DNA of 64,000 nt from Anaerosolibacter carboniphilus (GCF_014205875.1 NZ_JACHEN010000014.1:1-64000), one strand, 5' to 3'; shown: positions 8,373-20,589, counted from the stretch's first letter. Numbers and translations are program-made. Notes: a model not told the origin generated them from the sequence alone.

Positions 8373-9026
8373 ATGGCGAACGTACGGGAAATCATAGCCA
8401 AGAGAGTAGCAAAGGAATTAAAGGATGGAGATGTAGTCAATCTAGGTATCGGACTTCCAACCATGGTGGCCAACTATGTGCCTGAAGGTGTAGATATTAT
8501 TCTGCAATCGGAAAACGGTTTCGTGGGTATGGGACCCCAAGCCGAGGAGGGCAAGGAAATAAAAGATCTGGTGAACGCAGGAGGAATGAATGTAACCCTT
8601 CAGCCAGGGGCAGCCTTCTTTGACAGTGCCATGTCCTTTGCCATCATTCGTGGGGGACACGTAGCAGCCACTGTATTAGGTGCTCTACAGGTTGACCAGA
8701 AAGGGAATCTAGCCAACTGGATGATCCCTGGAAAGATGGTGCCTGGTATGGGTGGTGCTATGGATTTGGTATCTGGTGCGAAAAAGGTAATTGTAGCTAT
8801 GGAGCATACTGCCAAGGGAAGCCCAAAGATCTTGAAGGAATGCACGTTGCCTTTGACAGCTGCCAACGAGGTAGATATGATCGTGACGGAGATGGGCGTC
8901 ATGGTAGTAACCAATGAAGGACTTGTACTTACTGAAATCAATCCAGCATATACCATAGAGGATGTAAAGGCGGCTACTGAGGCAGAACTAATTATTGCTA
9001 AGGAACTCGAGGAGATGGAAGTATAG
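8373..9026 (+). CDS. atoA: CoA-transferase subunit B (AtoA-like)
   Basis: A 217-residue beta subunit partner of AtoD. The catalytic Glu lies in [12 protein letters not shown] (SENG motif), which forms the glutamyl-CoA thioester in family I transferases. GLPTMVANY and [15 protein letters not shown] are also family-typical. With the aminotransferase and cleavage enzyme upstream it completes a route from a beta-amino acid to CoA thioesters usable for ATP formation. Whether all four genes share one transcript is unclear because repeats lie in the gaps. Confidence 0.9.
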   Translation: MANVREIIAKRVAKELKDGDVVNLGIGLPTMVANYVPEGVDIILQSENGFVGMGPQAEEGKEIKDLVNAGGMNVTLQPGAAFFDSAMSFAIIRGGHVAATVLGALQVDQKGNLANWMIPGKMVPGMGGAMDLVSGAKKVIVAMEHTAKGSPKILKECTLPLTAANEVDMIVTEMGVMVVTNEGLVLTEINPAYTIEDVKAATEAELIIAKELEEMEV

Positions 9027-9164
9027 GAAGTAGAGATAGGTGTAAAAGGAGATAGGAGAAAGCTATAACTTAAGAGGGCCAATAAATTTAGAAATAATTT
9101 CAACCTATCATCTATTAAGCTGTCACAAATTTGCATAAATCCATATATTGGTGGGATACTAAAT

Positions 9165-9206
9165 GCAGCTATCTGAAGACAGGATGGCTGTATTTTACAG
9201 TTTTGT
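9165..9206 (+). terminator. Probable terminator of the CoA-transferase genes
   Basis: CAGCTATC (9166-9173) pairs with GATGGCTG (9183-9190), followed by TATTTTACAGTTTT. The T tract is interrupted, so strength is uncertain. The remaining 9027-9340 sequence is AT-rich without a gene. Confidence 0.45.
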
Positions 9207-9340
9207 CGTTCAATTCACTTCGGTAAAAAAAAGTTACAAAAAAGAAGGAAATCTAAAAAAAAAGTCGAAATTTAGTAGTTGTAGTTTCGATACTTTGTTA
9301 ATTTAATGACAAAAAAGTGCTCATAAATATTCTAAATTGC

Positions 9341-9368
9341 TTGTATATTTACTTAGTAGTGCTATAAT
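9341..9368 (+). promoter_or_regulatory. SigA-type promoter of the atp operon
   Basis: TTGTAT (9341-9346), a 16-base spacer and TGCTATAAT (extended -10, hexamer 9363-9368) lie just before the atpZ ribosome site. The transcript would begin near 9375 with a very short leader. Confidence 0.6.
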
Positions 9369-9387
9369 AAAAAAGAGGAGGATTTAT

Positions 9388-9609
9388 ATGGACAATAGAG
9401 ACATGAAGTTCCTAAAGAATCTTTCTCTTTTAACGTATATAGGGCTAGCTATGATTATTCCAATTATGGCAGGATTTCTTCTTGGAAATATAATCGATAG
9501 AAAGATCCAATCAGGAAATGCTTTTATGATTATCTTCACGATGATCGGAATAGCGGCCTCGTTTTTTAACGTATATAAAATTATCATGAAATCGATGGAT
9601 AAGAAATAA
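9388..9609 (+). CDS. atpZ: AtpZ/AtpI family protein
   Basis: A 73-residue membrane protein with two predicted helices (LLTYIGLAMIIPIMAGFLLG and a second ending in FFNVYKI). The short AtpZ/AtpI family sits at the head of atp operons and is thought to help rotor assembly or ion supply. ATG 9388 is preceded by GAGGAGG; the frame is open to 9337, but that lies across the promoter. It is separated from the next gene by a family B repeat. Confidence 0.8.
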   Translation: MDNRDMKFLKNLSLLTYIGLAMIIPIMAGFLLGNIIDRKIQSGNAFMIIFTMIGIAASFFNVYKIIMKSMDKK

Positions 9610-9671
9610 ATACAAAAATACCTTTGTTTTTCGTAAACTATATATAAATTGTTATCACTATATACATATTT

Positions 9672-9762
9672 CGGTTAGCTGTTAAAGGTTAGAAGTTGTA
9701 AGTAAAAACTCGGAAGTATTTATGAGTATTTACCGACTACTGACTAACGTCTAACTTCTATC
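9672..9762. repeat. Family B element inside the atp operon
   Basis: GGTTAGCTGTTAAAGGTTAG-like sequence at 9672-9698 is answered by CGACTACTGACTAACGTC at 9734 onward. The element separates atpZ from atpI without a clear terminator. Confidence 0.55.
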
Positions 9763-9787
9763 CTTCAAAAGGAAGGTCTTTTGGCTT

Positions 9788-10195
9788 ATGATGGGATATA
9801 CATGGGACATACAGATTAAGATTGTAAAATATACGATATTAATGATGATACTAATTGCTGTTGCTGCTGCCATGTCTTTTCAAGAACCGAGGCCTTTTAT
9901 TTATGCCTTGATATTTGGAACGTTAATTAGCATATTAAATTTCAGAAATTTAGCTTTGACCATTGAAAAGGCAGTAACCATGAACCCAGGTCATGCCCAG
10001 GTTTATGCAAGTTCCAAATACTTTATCCGTTTTTTCATAAATGCTGTGGTGATTTTTGTTTGTATCAAGGCTGATTATTTAAATGTTCTAGGGGCAGTAC
10101 TAGGTTTGTTTACCATTAAGTTTGTTATTATTGGTACAAACCTATATGATACATTATTTATCAAAAGAATCTTTAAAAGAAAGGAGGAAGAATAG
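9788..10195 (+). CDS. atpI: ATP synthase subunit I
   Basis: A 135-residue protein with four predicted hydrophobic helices, length and position matching AtpI/UncI, the assembly factor for the c ring. It starts ATGATGGGA, so 9791 is an equally possible start. Its stop overlaps the GTG start of atpB by one base, which indicates coupled translation. Confidence 0.75.
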   Translation: MMGYTWDIQIKIVKYTILMMILIAVAAAMSFQEPRPFIYALIFGTLISILNFRNLALTIEKAVTMNPGHAQVYASSKYFIRFFINAVVIFVCIKADYLNVLGAVLGLFTIKFVIIGTNLYDTLFIKRIFKRKEEE

Positions 10196-10893
10196 TGGAA
10201 GGAGGATTTGGCCCAAGAGTCATATTTGAGTTACCAGGAGGCATTCCGGTTACGGAAACTGTAACTACTACTTGGATCATAATGGCGGTTCTGACCATTT
10301 TTGCATTTGTTGCAACCAGACGGTTTGACAAAGTGCCAAAGGGACTGCAAAATGTGATTGAACTATTAGTAGACATGGTATACAAACTCACTGCTCAGAC
10401 CATGGGAGAAGACAAAAAGGCGTTTGCACCATACATTGGTACGCTTATGATGTACCTAATTTGTGCGAATCTTGCAGGGTTGTTCGGTTTTAGACCACCG
10501 ACAGCTGATGTCAATACGACTATGGCTTTGGCCCTACTAACATTTTTTATGATCCATTTCTTCGGAATGAAGCGAAAAGGAGTTGGCACTTATCTAAAAG
10601 GTTTCTTACAACCTTTCCCGGTAATGCTTCCATTGAACATTATTGGTGAACTTGCAACTCCAATTTCACTATCATTCCGTCTCTTCGGTAATATTGTTGG
10701 AGGGCTTATCATCATGAACTTGCTTTATGGAGCCCTAGCAGGCCTGAGTACAAACTTAGGCATAGCGATTCCTGTTTTCCAAACCGGGATCCCAGCGGTA
10801 TTACACCTGTATTTTGACGTGTTTGCAGGAGTCTTGCAATCCTTTATCTTTGCCATGCTGACGATGGTATTCGTCTCAGGTGCAATGGATTAA
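10195..10893 (+). CDS. atpB: F-type ATP synthase subunit a
   Basis: A 232-residue stator subunit that forms the ion half-channels against the c ring. ISLSFRLFGNIVGG contains the essential Arg, and the C-terminal helices (LYFDVFAGVLQSFIFAML) are conserved. GTG 10195 follows AAGGAGG at the end of atpI. Given the Na+ ligands in the downstream c subunits, this subunit probably conducts Na+ rather than H+; the sequence of subunit a alone does not prove that. Confidence 0.93.
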   Translation: MEGGFGPRVIFELPGGIPVTETVTTTWIIMAVLTIFAFVATRRFDKVPKGLQNVIELLVDMVYKLTAQTMGEDKKAFAPYIGTLMMYLICANLAGLFGFRPPTADVNTTMALALLTFFMIHFFGMKRKGVGTYLKGFLQPFPVMLPLNIIGELATPISLSFRLFGNIVGGLIIMNLLYGALAGLSTNLGIAIPVFQTGIPAVLHLYFDVFAGVLQSFIFAMLTMVFVSGAMD

Positions 10894-10903
10894 GACGTCC
10901 TAG

Positions 10904-11920
<1,017 letters not shown>

Positions 11921-11995
11921 TTGATAGAAGAAATGGAGATGGTAAAGACCATCTCCTGCTTATGATGATCCCTTGAGAAAGGAGGCAGTATCCAA

Positions 11996-12508
11996 ATGGT
12001 GGTAAAGGCAGGATTAGTAGAAATAGGCTGGACCTTGGTGTTTCAGTTAATCAATACAATTATAATATTTTTAATATTAAGAAAGTTGTTGTTTAAGCCA
12101 GTCTCTGAAATGATGGCAGGAAGACAAAACGCTATTGCGGAGTCTATTAAAGAGGCGGAAAACAAGAATAAAGAAGCAGACCAGCTGAAGCTAGAATATC
12201 AAAGAAAGCTTGAAGGCGCTCATGCAGAAGGAAGAGAGCTTATCAAGGATGCTTCCAAGAGAGCTGATGCTAGGGCTGACGAAATTATTATCCAAGCTCA
12301 ACAAGAAGCGATGAAAATAAAGGATAGAGCCGAAGCAGACATTCAAAGAGAAAAGCAGAAGGCTGCTAACATGATGAAGGAAGAGTTGGCTGCACTAGCA
12401 GTAATGGCTGCTGGTAAAATTATAGGTAAAGATCTTGATGAAAAGGGTCATGATAAGCTCATCAAGGATTTTATCGATGAGGTAGGGGAAACAACATGGT
12501 CGAATTAG
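11996..12508 (+). CDS. atpF: ATP synthase subunit b
   Basis: A 170-residue peripheral-stalk subunit with one N-terminal membrane helix (about residues 9-28) followed by a long charged coiled coil (KEAENKNKEADQLKLEYQRK). ATG follows AAAGGAGG. The last 13 bases overlap atpH in a different frame, so the two stalk subunits are translationally coupled. Confidence 0.92.
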   Translation: MVVKAGLVEIGWTLVFQLINTIIIFLILRKLLFKPVSEMMAGRQNAIAESIKEAENKNKEADQLKLEYQRKLEGAHAEGRELIKDASKRADARADEIIIQAQQEAMKIKDRAEADIQREKQKAANMMKEELAALAVMAAGKIIGKDLDEKGHDKLIKDFIDEVGETTWSN

Positions 12509-13038
12509 TTGCAAAAACCTATGCAGAGGCTTTGTTTAGCGTCGCCCTGGAACTGAACCAGTTGGATCAGTACGGGCAAGAACTAGATTTTGTGATGGAA
12601 AGCTTTAAAGAACATACTGACTTCTATGAGCTATATAAAACGCCTAGAATCAGCAATGAAGAAAAAAAGCAGATTATCGAAGCTGTTTTCCAAGGAAAGC
12701 TGAGCGCTGAAATCATGAATTTCTTGAAAATTCTTTCTGACAAAAGAAGAACCAATGTCATTGAGGCGATTGTGAAAGATTATCACAAGCTGGCACATGA
12801 ACACCAAAACATTGTGGAGGCGGTAGCTGTCACAACGGTGCCATTAAAGAATGAAGATAAAGTCGCGCTGGAAGAAAAGCTTTCTAAAATGACGGGTAAG
12901 AAAATTATCCTGAAAAATGAAATGGATCAAACCATCATTGGTGGAATGCTAATCAGAATGGGAGATAAAGTAATAGATGGCACAGTTCAAGGCAGATTAA
13001 GTAAGCTAAGAGAAAGCCTTGCACAAATAATAGTTTAG
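12496..13038 (+). CDS. atpH: ATP synthase subunit delta
   Basis: A 180-residue OSCP/delta subunit joining the stalk to the F1 head. The N-terminal VAKTYAEALFSVALE and the C-terminal signature GGMLIRMGDKVIDGTVQGRL are characteristic. It overlaps atpF and precedes atpA, as in most bacteria. Confidence 0.92.
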   Translation: MVELVAKTYAEALFSVALELNQLDQYGQELDFVMESFKEHTDFYELYKTPRISNEEKKQIIEAVFQGKLSAEIMNFLKILSDKRRTNVIEAIVKDYHKLAHEHQNIVEAVAVTTVPLKNEDKVALEEKLSKMTGKKIILKNEMDQTIIGGMLIRMGDKVIDGTVQGRLSKLRESLAQIIV

Positions 13039-13051
13039 GTGATAGGGGTGA

Positions 13052-14572
<1,521 letters not shown>

Positions 14573-14574
14573 AT

Positions 14575-14674
14575 GTTGTCAGTTGTCGGTTATCGGTTGT
14601 CAGTTATTTGTTAGGGTCAGAAAGCTTTTAGATCTTTAACCGTCAACTGTAAACTGTCAACTAGTAACCGTTCA
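14575..14674. repeat. Family B element between atpA and atpG
   Basis: The arm GTTGTCAGTTGTCGGTTATC is answered by CCGTCAACTGTAAACTGTCA about 60 bases later. It lies inside an essential operon with no T tract, so transcription probably continues through it. Confidence 0.6.
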
Positions 14675-14692
14675 CGGGAGGTGAGCAACGAA

Positions 14693-15556
14693 GTGGCAGG
14701 AATGGGAATGCGTGATATCAAGCGCAGAATCAAAAGTGTAAACAGCACAAAACAAATTACAAAGGCGATGGAGATGGTTTCTTCTGCAAAGCTAAGGCGT
14801 GCCCGGGAAAGAGTAGAAAAAACCAGACCCTATTTCGATACAATCACAGCCACGGTACAAGATATCTTTTCCAGTTCCGGTGGTGTCAAGCACCCTTTTG
14901 TCAATGAGAGGGAAATTAAGAAGACATGTTATATTGTCATTACCGCAGACAGAGGCCTTGCGGGAGGCTATAATACCAATGCGATCAAGACAGCTGTATC
15001 TCATATGCAGGAAAAAGAGTCTGTATCTGTGATTACAGTAGGGAAAAAGGCAAGAACTTACTTCAAGAAAAGAAATTATGATTTCGACGGAGAGTTTGTG
15101 CAGATTTCTGAAAATCCTAGTTACACGGATGCGAAACAAATCAGCAACCTTGTGCTACAGCTCTACGAAAAAGAAATGGCGGATGAGGTGTATCTCGTAT
15201 ACACCCAGTTCGTGAGTACGATTTCTCAGAAGCCTGAAGTGATCAGATTATTACCTTTGGCGGGAGACAAAAAGGAAAAGGATGCAAACAAAGAGTTTGA
15301 GTATGTATCCTATGAACCATCTCCTGAGGACGTATTGGATTATTTGATACCAAAGTATATAGAGAGTACGGTTTTTGGTGCCCTGGTAGAATCCGCAGCA
15401 TCCTATCAAGGGGCTACTAAGGTAGCGATGGAAAATGCTACGGATAGTGCAGAAGAAATGATTGGCAGCTTGACTTTAAGCTATAACAGAGCACGTCAAG
15501 CGGCGATCACCCAAGAAATCGCTGAAATCGTAGGCGGTGCCGAAGCACTGAAATAG
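14693..15556 (+). CDS. atpG: ATP synthase subunit gamma
   Basis: A 287-residue central-stalk subunit. The N-terminal helix MRDIKRRIKSVNSTKQITKA and the C-terminal LTLSYNRARQAAITQEIAEI, which rotate inside the alpha-beta ring, are conserved. GTG 14693 is chosen because GGGAGGTGAG lies about 8 bases before it; the GTG at 14681 is part of that site. Confidence 0.93.
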   Translation: MAGMGMRDIKRRIKSVNSTKQITKAMEMVSSAKLRRARERVEKTRPYFDTITATVQDIFSSSGGVKHPFVNEREIKKTCYIVITADRGLAGGYNTNAIKTAVSHMQEKESVSVITVGKKARTYFKKRNYDFDGEFVQISENPSYTDAKQISNLVLQLYEKEMADEVYLVYTQFVSTISQKPEVIRLLPLAGDKKEKDANKEFEYVSYEPSPEDVLDYLIPKYIESTVFGALVESAASYQGATKVAMENATDSAEEMIGSLTLSYNRARQAAITQEIAEIVGGAEALK

Positions 15557-15588
15557 TCATCAGCGACAAGGAAAACGAAAGGATGTGA

Positions 15589-16989
<1,401 letters not shown>

Positions 16990-17002
16990 TGGAGGTGAAG
17001 AC

Positions 17003-17407
17003 ATGGCTTCAGCCTTTCAACTGGAAATTGTAACACCCGATAGAAAATTTTATGAGGATGAGGTGGACATGGTGGTTGTAAGAACGACTGCCGGAGACCT
17101 GGGGATCCTAAAAAATCATATGTCTCTCGTGAGTCCGCTAGCAGTGGGAGCCATCAAGATCAAGAAAAATGGTGAGTATCTAGAAGCAGCTTGTGCCGGT
17201 GGTTTTGTTCAAGTCAGACAGGACAAGGCGACGATTATCACCGACTCTGCCGAGTGGCCAGCTGAGATCGATGTGGAGAGAGCGAAAAAAGCAGCAGAAA
17301 GGGCAGAAGATCGACTGAAGACGAAGTCATCTGAAATCGATATGATTCGTGCTCAGGCAGCATTGGATCGTGCCCTCAATCGATTGAGAGTCGCAAGAAG
17401 AGATTAA
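17003..17407 (+). CDS. atpC: ATP synthase subunit epsilon
   Basis: A 134-residue epsilon subunit: an N-terminal beta sandwich (FQLEIVTPDRKFYEDEVD, GDLGILKNHM) and a C-terminal helical hairpin (ERAKKAAERAEDRL, ALDRALNRLRVA) that regulates hydrolysis. It ends the operon and a strong terminator follows immediately. Confidence 0.94.
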   Translation: MASAFQLEIVTPDRKFYEDEVDMVVVRTTAGDLGILKNHMSLVSPLAVGAIKIKKNGEYLEAACAGGFVQVRQDKATIITDSAEWPAEIDVERAKKAAERAEDRLKTKSSEIDMIRAQAALDRALNRLRVARRD

Positions 17408-17410
17408 TTT

Positions 17411-17455
17411 CATAAACCCTCGAACAATTATTGTTCGAGGGTTTATGATTTTTTT
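17411..17455 (+). terminator. Terminator of the atp operon
   Basis: CATAAACCCTCGAACAA pairs perfectly with TTGTTCGAGGGTTTATG around a three-base loop, followed by ATTTTTTT. It is the strongest terminator in the window. Confidence 0.9.
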
Positions 17456-17468
17456 GACACAAAAAATG

Positions 17469-17497
17469 TTTAGACCAAGTTTGGGTAGGTATATATT
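17469..17497 (+). promoter_or_regulatory. Weak candidate promoter of the riboswitch transcript
   Basis: TTTAGA (17469-17474), a 17-base spacer and TATATT (17492-17497) precede the riboswitch by about 40 bases. The -35 match is poor; TTGACA at 17454 has no -10 at the right distance. Confidence 0.35.
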
Positions 17498-17537
17498 AAA
17501 TACAAAATATTCCTAACAAAAAAATATTATCCAAAAT

Positions 17538-17615
17538 GAAAAGAGCAAACCATTCGAAAGGATGGGACGCAAAGCCAGGTATCTAAAGTATATTTGCTAT
17601 ATACTAAGATCGACC
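17538..17615 (+). promoter_or_regulatory. Cyclic di-GMP-I riboswitch (GEMM), surface protein leader
   Basis: The conserved core is present: GCAAACC, then CGAAAGG, then GGGACGCAAAGCC, as in GEMM-I aptamers. An internal hairpin GTATATTTGCTATATAC lies in the second arm. The 3' arm is less canonical than in the second copy at 20.6 kb. A terminator hairpin follows directly, so ligand binding probably decides read-through into the surface protein gene about 150 bases downstream. Confidence 0.88.
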
Positions 17616-17646
17616 GACTGCCAGAGTATTCATGGCAGTCTTTTTG
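17616..17646 (+). terminator. Terminator acting as riboswitch expression platform
   Basis: GACTGCC (17616-17622) pairs with GGCAGTC (17634-17640), followed by TTTTTG. Its 5' arm touches or overlaps the 3' side of the aptamer, the layout of a transcriptional switch. The direction of control, on or off, cannot be settled by eye. Confidence 0.7.
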
Positions 17647-17791
17647 TTTGCTAGAAGCACAATTAGGAATAGAAGAAATACAGAGAAAAATATCTGAAGA
17701 TACCCGAATGAATAGAGAATATGAAATACATAGGATTACCGGGCTTTGCTTAAATATACAATTATTTTAAAAATTTGAAAGAGGTGAGATC

Positions 17792-19681
17792 ATGAAAAAG
17801 TTTAGGAGAAAAATGTGGGTGTATGCCACGATGGTGATGCTGATATCTTTCATATCTATCCCCCATATATTCATATCAGCATTTGCAGAGGGACTTGAAA
17901 ATTCAGAGATAGTTGTGGAAGTATCTGATGGAAATGCAGAGATACCTGCAGTTCCGGCAGAGGGTCCAAATGACGGAGAAAACACAGAAATAGAGGAAGA
18001 ACTACCGAGCAATGAAGAAAGCCTATCTGATGAAGCTGTGGCCATACCGGAAGAAGGCACAGAAGAAAATGTAGATGAAATAGAACTGCCTGATGGGAAT
18101 GTAGATACACCTGCAGTTCCAGCAGAAGGTGCAAATGATGGAGAAAAAGCAGAAATAGATGAAGAACTACCGGTCAATGAAGAAAACCTACCAGGTGAAG
18201 ATGTGACCGTACCAGAAGAGAATATAGAAGAAAATATTGATGAAACAGAAGTGCAAAAGGATGGAGAGCCTTTACAAGAAGAAGTTCAATTCCCAGTTGA
18301 GATTATTCAAATGACACCATTATTTATCTTTCCTGAGTGGGATAAAAGCTCTTTGGTATTTCTAAACAGTGGTGGAGATTGTGAAGAGATCTGGGCAGTA
18401 GTAAAAAATGGAGGATCCAAAGATATGACTGGTACAACTACTTGGGAACTTTATTGGATTACAACAGGAAATCCTAAAAACGGTGTTGTTATTGCCAGTG
18501 GTTCAATAGAAGCTTTGGAATCTGGAGAAAGTCAAACCCTCACCTATAATCCTCAAAGCAATCCCAATGGAGCGTCAGGAAACTATATGTTTAAGGCTTA
18601 TCAAAGACCAGGACACCCTGGGCAAGGTGTACTTTGGAGTGACGCAATCACAGTCAATTGTGTAGAGGAAAATCCATCAATAGACTTAGAAAAAACAGTC
18701 GACACAGAATATACGAAACCAGGAGAAACTGTAAACTATACTTTTGTAGTAACCAACACAGGGGATGTTACATTAACCAATATAGTTGTTTCAGATCCAA
18801 TGTTTGGAGAAGAATGGAACTATACAGTAGCCTCCCTAGGCGTTGAGGAAAGTATAACTTTCACAGTGAGCTATATCATACCTGAGGACGCAGAATTCCC
18901 AATCATGAATACAGCTACGGTAATGACAGCGCAGGAAGTAATGGATGAGGACAGTGTAACTATATATCGGAAGGCTGAACCGAGTATTGAGATTATAAAG
19001 ACAGCCAACAAGATAACCGCTGAAGTAGGGGAAACTGTAACCTATACGTTTATAATCAAAAATACAACCCAGTATTTCGATGAACCGGAAGAGCCTTTGA
19101 AAAACATAGTGATTACCGATGAAAAAATTGGTTGGAGTGCAATGATTGGTGAACTCATGATAGATCAGCCTGAAACCGTGGTAGTTTCTTACCAAATGAA
19201 GACCGAAGATGTGGGTAATTTCATCAATACAGTCATTGCGGAAGGTTATTACAAAGAGATAAAGGTTACAGATACAGATGAAGTGGCCATCACGGTTACT
19301 ACATCAACAGACCCAACAGACCCAACAGACCCAACAGATCCAACAGACCCAACAGATCCTACGGATCCAACAGACCCTACGGATCCAACAGACTCTACGG
19401 ATCCAACAGACTCATCAGATGACGACGATGATGATACAGTTATTATTACAGACGAAGATATTCCGTTGGCTCCAGTGGACCTAGATTTGGTGGAGATCGA
19501 CCAAATCCCTGAAGATACTACAGAGATTATTGAAGAAACACCTATCGATATCATAGATGAAGAGATTCCATTGGGTGTAGCTACACTTCCCAAGACTAGT
19601 GAACTTCCTCCAGAAATATTCTATGGCATAGGTGGATTAGCTACACTGGTAGGAATCGTGATGAGGCGCAGAATCAAATAG
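17792..19681 (+). CDS. Secreted, sortase-anchored DUF11-type surface protein
   Basis: A 629-residue wall protein. In order: signal peptide (about 1-32), two acidic degenerate repeats of about 60 residues (37-165, sharing PAVPAEG), a beta-rich domain (about 175-300), two DUF11-like beta-sandwich repeats (about 305-505, with SIDLEKTVDTEYTKPGETVN and SIEIIKTANKITAEVGETVT), a TDP repeat spacer (about 504-545), a sorting signal LPKTS at 599-603, a hydrophobic helix and an RRRIK tail. LPKTS departs from LPXTG in its last residue. The gene follows a c-di-GMP riboswitch and precedes a sortase gene. Likely roles are adhesion or matrix formation, inferred from architecture. Confidence 0.85.
   Translation: MKKFRRKMWVYATMVMLISFISIPHIFISAFAEGLENSEIVVEVSDGNAEIPAVPAEGPNDGENTEIEEELPSNEESLSDEAVAIPEEGTEENVDEIELPDGNVDTPAVPAEGANDGEKAEIDEELPVNEENLPGEDVTVPEENIEENIDETEVQKDGEPLQEEVQFPVEIIQMTPLFIFPEWDKSSLVFLNSGGDCEEIWAVVKNGGSKDMTGTTTWELYWITTGNPKNGVVIASGSIEALESGESQTLTYNPQSNPNGASGNYMFKAYQRPGHPGQGVLWSDAITVNCVEENPSIDLEKTVDTEYTKPGETVNYTFVVTNTGDVTLTNIVVSDPMFGEEWNYTVASLGVEESITFTVSYIIPEDAEFPIMNTATVMTAQEVMDEDSVTIYRKAEPSIEIIKTANKITAEVGETVTYTFIIKNTTQYFDEPEEPLKNIVITDEKIGWSAMIGELMIDQPETVVVSYQMKTEDVGNFINTVIAEGYYKEIKVTDTDEVAITVTTSTDPTDPTDPTDPTDPTDPTDPTDPTDPTDSTDPTDSSDDDDDDTVIITDEDIPLAPVDLDLVEIDQIPEDTTEIIEETPIDIIDEEIPLGVATLPKTSELPPEIFYGIGGLATLVGIVMRRRIK
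19310..19412 (+). repeat. In-frame 9-base tandem repeat (Thr-Asp-Pro)
   Basis: About eleven copies of ACAGACCCA, with variants such as ACGGATCCA, encode a TDP/TDS linker before the wall anchor. Such arrays change copy number by slippage, so length may vary between strains. Confidence 0.85.
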
Positions 19682-19698
19682 ATTTTAGAAGCATACAA

Positions 19699-19725
19699 AT
19701 AAGCTGGAGGATAATTCTCCAGCTT
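19699..19725 (+). terminator. Stem-loop between the surface protein and sortase genes
   Basis: TAAGCTGGAG pairs with CTCCAGCTTA (10 bp). Only a broken T tract follows, so it may be a partial terminator or a processing site that lowers sortase expression relative to its substrate. Confidence 0.5.
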
Positions 19726-19750
19726 ACTTATTATAAGGGAGGGATGAGAG

Positions 19751-20449
19751 ATGAAAAAGGTGTCTGTAATGTTGATTGCTATAGGAATTATGATTGCTAT
19801 GTATCCCATGGGAGATAGATTCTATAGCTGGTACTGGCAACGTCAAATCATGGAAAATTATCAGGAGTTAAATGCCACCTTAAGTAAGGAAATAGATGAT
19901 GTACAGATAGAAGCGTATGGATATGAAGATATGCTTGATATACAGCAGTCAGAAGTAAATGACAGCGTAAGTATTGAAAATCAAGATGTAGATTTAGAAA
20001 GAGATGAAAATGTAGTGAACAATACAAATAAGACAACGAGTAGTGAAAAAGAATTACCTACTCCCATAGGTGTTTTGACAATTGATAAGATTCATCTTAT
20101 GCAACCCATATTTGAGGGAACAAATCAGAAAAACTTGAAAATCGGATTAGGGCACATGGAAAGAACGAGTAAACTTGGAGAACTTGGGAATGCAGCCATC
20201 GCAGGCCACAGGAGCCATACCTATGGACGGTTTTTTAACCGATTGGACGAATTGGAAGTAAATGATGAAATTGTTCTTCAAGTTGCAGGAGAAAATTTAA
20301 GATATGTGGTTACTCAGAAATTAGTGGTTGACCCAACAGATATTTCAGTGCTGAGGATAAATAAAAAGGAAAGAACACTTACACTCATTACCTGTCATCC
20401 CCTATATACTTCAACCCATCGGCTAATTATTCGTGCAAAAACTTTTTAG
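19751..20449 (+). CDS. Sortase, probably class D
   Basis: A 232-residue membrane-anchored transpeptidase with an N-terminal helix (VSVMLIAIGIMIAMYPMG), an acidic linker to about residue 105, and a sortase fold beginning GVLTIDKIHLMQPIFEG. The catalytic triad is visible: His in AIAGHRSHTYGR (about 153), Cys215 in TLITC and Arg224 in STHRLIIR. The TLITCHP pattern and size suggest class D. It lies 70 bases after the LPKTS protein gene, which I infer is its substrate; both would then be under the upstream c-di-GMP switch. Confidence 0.9.
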   Translation: MKKVSVMLIAIGIMIAMYPMGDRFYSWYWQRQIMENYQELNATLSKEIDDVQIEAYGYEDMLDIQQSEVNDSVSIENQDVDLERDENVVNNTNKTTSSEKELPTPIGVLTIDKIHLMQPIFEGTNQKNLKIGLGHMERTSKLGELGNAAIAGHRSHTYGRFFNRLDELEVNDEIVLQVAGENLRYVVTQKLVVDPTDISVLRINKKERTLTLITCHPLYTSTHRLIIRAKTF

Positions 20450-20514
20450 GAAATATTATAAGACATGGTTCAGGTCGAGCGCATAGGGTAGAAATGTAAT
20501 GTTCTCAGAATATG

Positions 20515-20543
20515 TTGACGATTTATGTAAAGCATGATACGAT
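20515..20543 (+). promoter_or_regulatory. SigA-type promoter of the transglutaminase gene
   Basis: TTGACG (20515-20520) and TACGAT (20538-20543) are separated by 17 bases. Transcription would start near 20550, about 40 bases before the riboswitch core. Confidence 0.7.
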
Positions 20544-20589
20544 GATGCTAAATATATGTGAATACGAAAGTTGAAAACTTTTCAACGAT

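Noticed and set aside
6522-9026. Canonical lysine fermentation cluster
   Set aside because: No lysine aminomutase, diaminohexanoate dehydrogenase or ammonia-lyase genes are nearby, and the cleavage enzyme lacks the Glu14 I expect in Kce.
17454-17459. TTGACA as the -35 of the riboswitch transcript
   Set aside because: No acceptable -10 lies 16-18 bases downstream, and it overlaps the T tract of the atp terminator.
19310-19412. Tandem repeat as a CRISPR array
   Set aside because: Units are 9 bases, in frame, without spacers, and encode a Thr-Asp-Pro linker.
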